A stretch of 64,000 nucleotides of DNA from PWQG01 sp050486205 (lineage in GTDB: Bacteria; Pseudomonadota; Gammaproteobacteria; Pseudomonadales; Pseudohongiellaceae). The stretch lies in contig JBJHCW010000011.1 of assembly GCA_050486205.1 (NCBI GenBank), positions 25,203-89,202 on the forward strand, read 5' to 3'. The first letter of the stretch is position 1; each line of letters starts with the position of its first letter. Positions 16,937-23,725 of this stretch are shown here, in pieces. The notes below the pieces were generated by a model. The model saw only the letters and a list, made by a program, of their open reading frames with translations, was not told where the DNA came from and searched no databases. A program made the position numbers and the translations under genes.

Positions 16937-18442
16937 ATGCAGGCAGTCAGAACGCGTATCGCACCGTCACCCACTGGGGATCCTCACGTAGGCACCGCCT
17001 ATATTGCGCTGTTCAACCGGTGTTTTGCACGACAGCATGGTGGCAGTTTTGTGCTGCGCATTGAGGATACGGATCAGGTGCGAAGCACGGCGCGCTCGGA
17101 ACGCGATATTCTGGACGCGTTGAACTGGCTGGGGCTTGATTGGGATGAAGGTCCCGATGTTGGTGGTCAGTTTGGCCCCTATCGCCAGAGCCAGCGCAGC
17201 GACATCTACCGTCAGCACATCCAGGAGCTGCTCGACGCCGGGCATGCGTTTCGTTGTTTCTGCACCCAGGAGCGATTGCAGGCACTGAGAAGCGAACAGG
17301 TGGCCCGCAAGGAAACGGCTGGTTATGACGGCCTGTGCATGTCACTTTCCGAGGCAGAGATCAGTACCCGTCTCGCCGCAAAGGAGCCGCATGTGATCCG
17401 CATGAAGGTGCCGGTTGAGGGGGACTGTGTATTCCAGGATCGCCTGCGTGGAGAAATCCGTATCAGTTGGCAACAGATTGACATGCAGGTGCTGATGAAG
17501 TCGGACAATCTGCCGACCTACCACTTTGCCAATGTGGTGGATGATCATCTGATGCAGATCAGCCATGTGATCCGCGGTGAGGAATGGATCAATTCCACGC
17601 CCAAGCATCTGTTGCTGTATCAGTACTTTGGTTGGCAGGCGCCGGAATTTGCCCACATGCCACTTCTGAGAAACCCGGACAAGAGCAAACTGAGCAAGCG
17701 CAAGAATCCGACCAGTATCGGGTACTACCGGGACATGGGTTATCTGCCCCAGGCCATGGTGAATTACCTGGGCATGATGGGCTGGACCATGCCGGATGGT
17801 CGTGAAAAATTTACGCTTCAGGACATGATTGCCGACTTTGATATCAACCGGGTGTCGCTCGGCGGGCCAGTGTTTGATATCGACAAGCTCGACTGGCTCA
17901 ACGGCAAGTACATCCGGGAAGACCTGAGTGACGAGCAATTCATGGAGGCGTTCAGTCGTTGGGCCTTCGACCCGGCACGAATGGCTGCGCTCATGCCGCT
18001 GATTCGAAGCCGTGTGGAGCGTTTCAGCGATGTGACACCATTGGCGGGTTTCATGCTGGCCGGAATTGTACCACTGACACCTGAGCATTTCTTTCACAAG
18101 AAACTGGACGATGCCGAGTGTCGTCGTGTGCTTCAGCTGGGTATCTGGCAACTCGAGCAACTGAGCGAGTGGCACAGGGAGGGTGTTGAGAAGTGCCTGC
18201 AGCAGCTGGCTGCCCGGCTGGATATGAAAATACGCGACCTGTTGTTTCCCTTCTTTGTGGCCATCACCGGTCAGCCAGCGTCGATTTCCGTAATTGACGC
18301 AATGGCAGTGCTCGGTCTGGATATCACGCGGGCCCGTATCCGAAACGCACTTGTTGTGCTGGGCGGCGTGTCAAAGAAAGAGGCCAAACGCCTGGAGAAG
18401 GAATTTCAGCAATTGTTGGAATCAGCGCCCGCTAGTGATTGA
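16937..18442 (+). CDS. gltX: Glutamyl-tRNA synthetase
   Basis: 501-residue class I aminoacyl-tRNA synthetase charging tRNA-Glu. N-terminal TRIAPSPTGDPHVGTAYIALFN carries the HIGH-equivalent HVGT at residues 17-20. DTDQVR and HVIRGEEWINSTPKHLLLYQYFGW follow. The KMSKS-equivalent is KLSKRK at about residues 251-256. The long C-terminal helical anticodon-binding domain is of the discriminating GluRS type and ends normally. No other GluRS-like gene is in view. A strong tRNA promoter begins on its stop codon (18440-18442). Confidence 0.96.
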   Translation: MQAVRTRIAPSPTGDPHVGTAYIALFNRCFARQHGGSFVLRIEDTDQVRSTARSERDILDALNWLGLDWDEGPDVGGQFGPYRQSQRSDIYRQHIQELLDAGHAFRCFCTQERLQALRSEQVARKETAGYDGLCMSLSEAEISTRLAAKEPHVIRMKVPVEGDCVFQDRLRGEIRISWQQIDMQVLMKSDNLPTYHFANVVDDHLMQISHVIRGEEWINSTPKHLLLYQYFGWQAPEFAHMPLLRNPDKSKLSKRKNPTSIGYYRDMGYLPQAMVNYLGMMGWTMPDGREKFTLQDMIADFDINRVSLGGPVFDIDKLDWLNGKYIREDLSDEQFMEAFSRWAFDPARMAALMPLIRSRVERFSDVTPLAGFMLAGIVPLTPEHFFHKKLDDAECRRVLQLGIWQLEQLSEWHREGVEKCLQQLAARLDMKIRDLLFPFFVAITGQPASISVIDAMAVLGLDITRARIRNALVVLGGVSKKEAKRLEKEFQQLLESAPASD

Positions 18443-18467
18443 CAGCACCGGCGGGGGCGCCTAAAAT
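18439..18467 (+). promoter_or_regulatory. Consensus promoter for tRNA-Ala, overlapping gltX stop
   Basis: TTGACA at 18439-18444, a perfect -35, is 17 bases from TAAAAT at 18462-18467 (five of six). The -35 covers the gltX stop codon TGA at 18440-18442. The GC-rich bases after the -10 (GCGCG) resemble the discriminator of stringently controlled stable-RNA promoters. Start expected near 18474, giving a short leader removed by RNase P before 18488. Confidence 0.82.
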
Positions 18468-18487
18468 GCGCGTCTCCTGCCGATTGT

Positions 18488-18563
18488 GGGGCTATAGCTC
18501 AGCTGGGAGAGCGCAACGCTGGCAGCGTTGAGGTCATCGGTTCGATCCCGATTAGCTCCACCA
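18488..18563 (+). tRNA. tRNA-Ala (anticodon GGC)
   Basis: 76-nt cloverleaf with encoded CCA. The acceptor stem GGGGCTA (18488-18494) pairs with TAGCTCC (18553-18559); A is the discriminator and CCA is at 18561-18563. The D arm GCTC-AGCTGGGA-GAGC is followed by the anticodon stem-loop CAACG-CTGGCAG-CGTTG with anticodon GGC. The T arm ends in GGTTCGATCC. The G3-U70 wobble identity element of alanine tRNA is present (third base G against T of TAGCTCC). Confidence 0.97.
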
Positions 18564-18612
18564 AATTTCCATTCCGTCATCCAGAAGTCCGGGCAACGCC
18601 GTGACTTTACCC

Positions 18613-18630
18613 CCTGCAGTTTTCTGCAGG
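18613..18630. terminator. Hairpin between tRNA-Ala and gltA
   Basis: A perfect 7-bp stem, CCTGCAG/CTGCAGG, with a TTTT loop lies 50 bp after the tRNA and 80 bp after the gltA stop on the other strand. Only a weak, interrupted T tract follows on the plus strand, so it may act in either direction. Termination is inferred. Confidence 0.5.
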
Positions 18631-18710
18631 CCAGTTTGTCTTCCGTTTTCATTATTGCGCAGAAGCGTGGACTTCCCTGTCCAGCGCCATATGGCATTCT
18701 TTGTGAGGGC

Positions 18711-19994
18711 TTACCTGGCGGAAGGGTAGTCGCGTGTGGTTGCACCAGTATAAAGCTGACGCGGGCGACCGATTTTATAGGGGTTGCTCAGCATTTCGTT
18801 CCAGTGCGCGATCCAGCCAGGTGTGCGGCCGATCGCAAAGATTACAGTGAACATGCTGGTCGGAATGCCGATAGCCTTGAGGATGATGCCGGAATAGAAA
18901 TCGACATTGGGGTACAGCTTGCGCTTGATGAAATACTCATCCTCGAGTGCAATCTTTTCCAGTTTGCGTGCCATACGGAACAGGGGGTCATTGTCCACAC
19001 CCAGTTCGGTCAATACTTCGTTACAGATCTTTTGCATGACGCGTGAGCGCGGGTCAAAATTCTTGTAGACACGGTGACCAAAACCCATCAGACGGAAGGG
19101 ATCATCCTTGTCCTTGGCGCGCGCGATGAACTCTTCGATGCGTGATTCATCACCGATCTCGCTCAGCATGCGCAGCACAGCTTCATTGGCGCCACCGTGT
19201 GCAGGCCCCCACAGGGCGGAGATGCCCGATGCAATACAGGCGTAGGGGTTGGCGCCGGTAGAGCCAGCCAATCGTACAGTGGAGGTGGACGCATTCTGCT
19301 CGTGGTCGGCGTGCAGCAGGAAGATCACGTCCATGGCCTTGGCCAGGGTGGGGCTGATCTCAGGCTCTTCACAAGGAGTGCTGAACATCATGTGCAGGAA
19401 GTTTTCGGCATAACCGAGATCGTTGCGCGGATACATGAAAGGCTGGCCAATGCTGTGCTTGTAGGTCATGGCCGCAATGGTTGGCATTTTGGCAATCAGT
19501 CGATGTGCTGCTGTGCGTCGGTGTTCCGGGTCATCAATATCAATGGAGTCGTGATAAAACGCAGACAGTGCACCAACCACACCGACCATGATGGCCATCG
19601 GGTGAGCATTGCGCGGAAAGCCGTTGAAGAAGTGGTACATCTGTTCATGTACCATGGTGTGATAACGGATGCTGTCGCTGAAGTCGACTTTCTGTTTATC
19701 GTCTGGCAGTTCGCCATTGAGGAGCAGGTAACAGGTTTCAAGGTAATCGGAATGTTCGGCGAGTTGATCGATGGGGTAGCCACGATGGAGCAGGGTGCCT
19801 TTTTCGCCGTCGATGTAGGTGATGCTGGATTCACATGCCGCCGTTGACATGAAGCCGGGATCGAAGGTGAACAGGCCCTGGCCTACAAGACGGCTCACAT
19901 CGACCACATCCGGGCCCATGGTGCCCTGACGTACCGGAAGTTCAATGCTGGTTTCGCTTCCTTCCAGGCTCAGGTGGGCTTTCTTGTCACTCAT
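18711..19994 (-). CDS. gltA: Citrate synthase (type II)
   Basis: 427-residue hexameric-type citrate synthase condensing acetyl-CoA and oxaloacetate. Signatures are LLHADHEQNASTSTVRLAGSTGANPYACIASGI with the first catalytic histidine region, GFGHRVYKNFDPRS with the second, and KRKLYPNVDFYSGII with the catalytic aspartate. The N-terminal beta domain (SLEGSETSIELPVRQGTMGPDVVDVSRL) marks the NADH-sensitive Gram-negative form. The ATG at 19994 is preceded by AGGAG at seven bases. It is divergent from sdhC across a 452-bp region, as in pseudomonads. Confidence 0.97.
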   Translation of the reverse strand: MSDKKAHLSLEGSETSIELPVRQGTMGPDVVDVSRLVGQGLFTFDPGFMSTAACESSITYIDGEKGTLLHRGYPIDQLAEHSDYLETCYLLLNGELPDDKQKVDFSDSIRYHTMVHEQMYHFFNGFPRNAHPMAIMVGVVGALSAFYHDSIDIDDPEHRRTAAHRLIAKMPTIAAMTYKHSIGQPFMYPRNDLGYAENFLHMMFSTPCEEPEISPTLAKAMDVIFLLHADHEQNASTSTVRLAGSTGANPYACIASGISALWGPAHGGANEAVLRMLSEIGDESRIEEFIARAKDKDDPFRLMGFGHRVYKNFDPRSRVMQKICNEVLTELGVDNDPLFRMARKLEKIALEDEYFIKRKLYPNVDFYSGIILKAIGIPTSMFTVIFAIGRTPGWIAHWNEMLSNPYKIGRPRQLYTGATTRDYPSAR

Positions 19995-20165
19995 ACATTA
20001 CTCCTGTTGACTGTATTGTTCTTCACGCTGGTACGCTCAGAGCGTGCGTCAGGTTCAGCGACGCTGAGCTTTTGACCAGTTCGTGCCGGGTATTTCAGGC
20101 TTTTCGGATGCGCCCCTGCCATCAGCCGAAGATCCTGCGGGCATGGAGCGTGCGGCAAATGTAGT

Positions 20166-20174
20166 ATTTTAACA
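20166..20174 (-). promoter_or_regulatory. Possible extended -10 promoter for gltA
   Basis: On the minus strand TGTTAAAAT reads as a TGn extension followed by the -10 TAAAAT (20166-20171). No good -35 hexamer is present at the right distance, which is tolerated with an extended -10. The start would be near 20160. Confidence 0.4.
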
Positions 20175-20263
20175 TAAACCTTCCGGGGAGAACCCCCTGT
20201 TACACAATATTTCCCTAGCCTGACAGAATGTTGTCAAAAGTTGCGTGTCAAGCCAGCGATTTA

Positions 20264-20292
20264 TTGTATTCCGGGGGGTATAAGTCTATACT
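20264..20292 (+). promoter_or_regulatory. Possible promoter for sdhCDAB-suc operon
   Basis: TTGTAT at 20264-20269 and TATACT at 20287-20292 are separated by 17 bases. The -10 matches five of six and the -35 three of six. The start near 20299 leaves a leader of about 148 bases before sdhC. Confidence 0.5.
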
Positions 20293-20446
20293 CGGCGCCC
20301 ATGGTCTCAACTTTGCAACGTCGCTTGAGAACTGGGGCAGGCAGGCTCTTCAGTGCGTCGCCCCGACGGTTGATCGGCATCTCTGACGCTGCCGGTCAGT
20401 TTCGCTAACCAGGCCCGTTGTCGGGCTGTAACTGAATCGGCTACCA

Positions 20447-20821
20447 GTGAAAGATAACAGACCCAAGAATCTCAATCTGACCACAATTCATTTCCCCATT
20501 CCAGCCATTACCTCGATTCTGCACAGAATCTCCGGGGTTGTGCTTTTTGCCGGCACAGCCGTCCTGATGTGGCTGCTGGCCGAATCACTGCGTTCGGAGC
20601 AGGGATTCCAGCAAGTGCAGGAGTGGCTGTCACTGCCACTTGTCAAGCTGATCGTCTGGGCCATTGTTTCGGCACTGCTTTATCACGTGATTGCCGGCGT
20701 TCGCCATCTGCTGATGGATATCGGTATTGGTGAGACGCTGGAAGGCGGCCGCACAGGCGCCATTATGATCATCGTTTTCTCGGCCGTTGCCATTGTGCTT
20801 GCGGGGGTGTGGATATGGTAA
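20447..20821 (+). CDS. sdhC: Succinate dehydrogenase cytochrome b556 subunit
   Basis: 124-residue membrane anchor of complex II. The conserved N-terminus NRPKNLNLTTIHFPIPAITSILHRISGV contains the SxxHRxSG quinone/heme signature. Three transmembrane helices are at about residues 29-49, 64-86 and 104-124. The heme-ligand segment is HVIAGVRHLLMD. It starts with GTG at 20447, chosen because the following residues align with other SdhC N-termini. The 3' end overlaps sdhD by seven bases. Confidence 0.94.
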   Translation: MKDNRPKNLNLTTIHFPIPAITSILHRISGVVLFAGTAVLMWLLAESLRSEQGFQQVQEWLSLPLVKLIVWAIVSALLYHVIAGVRHLLMDIGIGETLEGGRTGAIMIIVFSAVAIVLAGVWIW

Positions 20822-21183
20822 GCAATGTCACCAGTTTCAGTCGCTCAGGTCTGGCTGATTGGGTAATCCAGCGCTTCAGCGCCATCATTCTGACAGTCTA
20901 TTCAGTCGGCATTCTCGGCTATCTGGTCCTGAATCCTGATCTGCAGTATACGCAGTGGCAAGCCCTGTTCGGTGCCACCTGGATGCGCGTCACCAGTCTG
21001 CTGGTTGTTGTTGCCATCTGTGCCCACGCCTGGATTGGCATGTGGACGGTAGCAACCGACTACCTGACCGAAGCCGCATTTGGCAGCAAGGCTGCTGTCA
21101 TCCGCCTGACGTTCCAGGCTGTATGTGTGATTGTGATTTTCACCTACCTCGTCTGGGGTGTTCAGATTCTGTGGGGATTCTAA
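20815..21183 (+). CDS. sdhD: Succinate dehydrogenase hydrophobic anchor subunit
   Basis: 122-residue second membrane anchor of succinate dehydrogenase, three transmembrane helices. The diagnostic DWVIQRFSAIIL (quinone-site Arg) near residue 16 and the heme-ligand AHAWIGMWTVATDYL are present. The ATG at 20815 overlaps the sdhC stop (ATGGTAA); an in-frame GTG at 20809 is the alternative. The stop directly abuts the sdhA ATG. Together with SdhC it holds heme b and the ubiquinone site. Confidence 0.93.
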   Translation: MVSNVTSFSRSGLADWVIQRFSAIILTVYSVGILGYLVLNPDLQYTQWQALFGATWMRVTSLLVVVAICAHAWIGMWTVATDYLTEAAFGSKAAVIRLTFQAVCVIVIFTYLVWGVQILWGF

Positions 21184-22956
21184 ATGAGTGGTATGCGAAC
21201 TCTGTCGTTTGACGCAGTGATTGTTGGTGGTGGCGGCGCCGGAATGCGGGCAGCACTGCAGTTGTCTCAATCCGGCTACAAGACTGCGGTCATCACCAAG
21301 GTGTTTCCAACGCGCTCGCACACTGTGTCCGCACAGGGTGGTATCACCTGTGCCATTGCCAGTGACGACCCCAACGACGACTGGCGTTGGCACATGTATG
21401 ACACAGTCAAGGGATCGGATTATATCGGTGACCAGGAAGCCATCGAATATATGTGCAGCGAAGGTCCGCAGACCGTATTCGAGCTGGAGCACATGGGCCT
21501 GCCGTTTTCCAGAACAGAGAATGGCCGGATCTATCAGCGACCGTTTGGTGGCCAGTCCAAGAATTATGGTGAAGGTGGCCAGGCCGCCCGCACCTGCGCA
21601 GCGGCAGACCGGACCGGACATGCGCTGCTGCACACCCTTTATCAGGGCAACCTGAAGAACAACACTGTATTCTTCAATGAATGGTACGCCGTGGATCTGG
21701 TGCGCAACCAGGATGGCGTGGTGGTGGGTGTTATTGCCATCTGCATTGAAACCGGTGAAACCGTATATGTGCGCTCCAAAGCCACTGTGTTTGCCACCGG
21801 CGGTGCCGGTCGTATCTATGCCTCCACTACCAATGCCCTGATCAACACCGGTGATGGTGTTGGCATGGCGCTGCGCGCTGGCTATCCGGTCCAGGATATT
21901 GAAATGTGGCAATTCCACCCGACTGGCATCTACGGTGCCGGCACACTGGTCACCGAGGGTTGTCGGGGTGAGGGTGGTTACCTGATCAACAAGGATGGTG
22001 AGCGCTTCATGGAGCGTTATGCCCCCAATGCCAAGGATCTGGCCGGTCGCGATGTGGTTGCCCGTTCCATGGTGCTGGAAATCATTGAGGGACGCGGTTG
22101 TGGTGAAAACGGCGATCACGTGATGCTGAAACTGGATCATCTTGGCGAGAAAGTACTCAACACCAAGCTGCCTGGCATACTTGAGCTGTCACGTACTTTT
22201 GCTCATGTGGATCCGGTGAAAGAACCGATTCCGGTAGTACCTACCTGCCACTACATGATGGGTGGCATTCCAACCAATATTGATGGCCAGGCGCTGACAC
22301 AGGATGCCAATGGTCAGGATCAGGTGATAGAGGGCCTGTTTGCCGTTGGTGAAGTCGCCTGTGTATCGGTACATGGCGCCAACCGCCTTGGCGGCAACTC
22401 GCTTCTGGACCTGGTGGTTTTTGGCCGCGCAGCAGGCAAGCACATCGAAGAGCGTCTGCGTCAGGGCATTGAACACCGCTCGGCGTCCGAAACCGATATC
22501 GATCAGGCCATGCAACGTCTGCAGCGTCTGAATGACAGCACAGGTGGTGAAAAAGTCGCATCCGTGCGGGCAGACCTGCAGGATGTCATGCAGAAGCATT
22601 TTGGTGTGTTCCGCACCGGTAAATTCATGCAGGAAGGCATCGAGAAACTCAAGGTGCTGCGTGAGCGCCTGTCCGATATCCAGCTTGAAGACAAGAGCAT
22701 GGTGTTCAACACTGCCCGGATTGAGGCGCTGGAGCTGGAAAACCTGTTTGAAGTGGCCGAGGCAACGGCAATTGCTGCCGAGACACGTAATGAAAGCCGC
22801 GGCGCGCATGCCCGCGAGGACTTCCAGGAGCGGGATGACAAAAACTGGCTTTGTCATTCCATGTACTTCCCCGCTGACAAGCGTGTGGGCAAGCGTGATG
22901 TGAATTTTGCACCCAGGACAGTGGACAAGTTCGAGCCCAAGATTAGAACCTATTAA
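21184..22956 (+). CDS. sdhA: Succinate dehydrogenase flavoprotein subunit
   Basis: 590-residue catalytic subunit oxidising succinate to fumarate. The dinucleotide fold is VIVGGGGAGMRAALQL (about residues 11-26). The histidine that binds FAD covalently lies in TRSHTVSAQGG (about 42-52). Substrate-site motifs are HPTGIYGAGTLVTEGCRGEGGYLIN, with catalytic Arg in MERYAPNAKDLAGRDVVAR. MGGIPTN and NRLGGNSLLDLVVFGRAAG close the fold. Full length. It begins right after the sdhD TAA, with GGGGA as ribosome-binding site inside sdhD. Confidence 0.97.
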   Translation: MSGMRTLSFDAVIVGGGGAGMRAALQLSQSGYKTAVITKVFPTRSHTVSAQGGITCAIASDDPNDDWRWHMYDTVKGSDYIGDQEAIEYMCSEGPQTVFELEHMGLPFSRTENGRIYQRPFGGQSKNYGEGGQAARTCAAADRTGHALLHTLYQGNLKNNTVFFNEWYAVDLVRNQDGVVVGVIAICIETGETVYVRSKATVFATGGAGRIYASTTNALINTGDGVGMALRAGYPVQDIEMWQFHPTGIYGAGTLVTEGCRGEGGYLINKDGERFMERYAPNAKDLAGRDVVARSMVLEIIEGRGCGENGDHVMLKLDHLGEKVLNTKLPGILELSRTFAHVDPVKEPIPVVPTCHYMMGGIPTNIDGQALTQDANGQDQVIEGLFAVGEVACVSVHGANRLGGNSLLDLVVFGRAAGKHIEERLRQGIEHRSASETDIDQAMQRLQRLNDSTGGEKVASVRADLQDVMQKHFGVFRTGKFMQEGIEKLKVLRERLSDIQLEDKSMVFNTARIEALELENLFEVAEATAIAAETRNESRGAHAREDFQERDDKNWLCHSMYFPADKRVGKRDVNFAPRTVDKFEPKIRTY

Positions 22957-23002
22957 CCGCCCGGCGGGTTGTGCCGCCAGAAGCAGATAAGGTGGAAATA
23001 AC

Positions 23003-23707
23003 GTGTTAGTAAGTCTGTATCGCTACAATCCGGAAACGGACAGCAAGCCGACCATGCAGAACGTGGAAGTGGATATTCCCGCGGGCAAGGACCTGATGGT
23101 TCTGGACGTGCTGGAGCTGATCAAGAAGCAGGATCCCACCATTGCCTATCGGCGCTCATGCCGTGAAGGCGTCTGTGGCTCCGATGGCATGAACATGAAT
23201 GGCACCAATGGCCTGGCCTGTATCACGCCGATTTCGCAGGTGGCCAAGAAGGGTAAGCTCGTATTGAGGCCACTTCCCGGACTGCCGGTGATCAGGGACC
23301 TGGTTGTGGATATGACCATTTTCTACAAACAGTTCGAGAAAGTGCAACCGTTCCTTCAAAACGATACACCAGCGCCGGCTATCGAGCGGCTGCAGTCGCC
23401 GGAAGATCGGGAAAAACTGGATGGCCTGTACGAATGCATACTGTGCGCCTGCTGCAGCACCCAATGCCCGTCGTTCTGGTGGAATCCCGAAAAATTCATT
23501 GGTCCGGCCGGCCTTTTGCAAGCGTACCGCTTCCTGGCCGACAGTCGCGACACAGCAACTGAACAGCGGCTCGCTGATCTGGAAGATCCATTCAGCGTGT
23601 TTCGCTGTCGCGGCATCATGAATTGTGTCGCGGTTTGCCCCAAGGGGCTGAACCCTACAAGAGCAATAGGCCATATCCGAACCATGCTGTTGCAGCGCGG
23701 TTCCTGA
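23003..23707 (+). CDS. sdhB: Succinate dehydrogenase iron-sulfur subunit
   Basis: 234-residue electron-transfer subunit linking SdhA to the quinone. [2Fe-2S] cysteines are in SCREGVCGSDGMNMNGTNGLAC. [4Fe-4S] and [3Fe-4S] ligands are in CILCACCSTQCPSFWW and CRGIMNCVAVCPKGLNP. The tryptophans of CPSFWW lie at the quinone site. The start is GTG at 23003 with GGTGGA upstream. The usual order C-D-A-B is preserved and sucA follows by 18 bases. Confidence 0.96.
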   Translation: MLVSLYRYNPETDSKPTMQNVEVDIPAGKDLMVLDVLELIKKQDPTIAYRRSCREGVCGSDGMNMNGTNGLACITPISQVAKKGKLVLRPLPGLPVIRDLVVDMTIFYKQFEKVQPFLQNDTPAPAIERLQSPEDREKLDGLYECILCACCSTQCPSFWWNPEKFIGPAGLLQAYRFLADSRDTATEQRLADLEDPFSVFRCRGIMNCVAVCPKGLNPTRAIGHIRTMLLQRGS

Positions 23708-23725
23708 CAATCAAGGCAGACTATC

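Larger units (their letters stand above)
19995..20446. other. gltA-sdhC divergent intergenic region
   Basis: 452 bp without a credible gene. It carries the putative gltA promoter (20166-20174, minus strand) and sdhC promoter (20264-20292, plus strand). Both transcripts would then have leaders of roughly 150 bases, long enough for post-transcriptional control by an RNA-binding protein or small RNA. A short GGGG-AGAA-CCCC hairpin lies at about 20188-20199. No clear operator or riboswitch was recognised. Confidence 0.7.
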
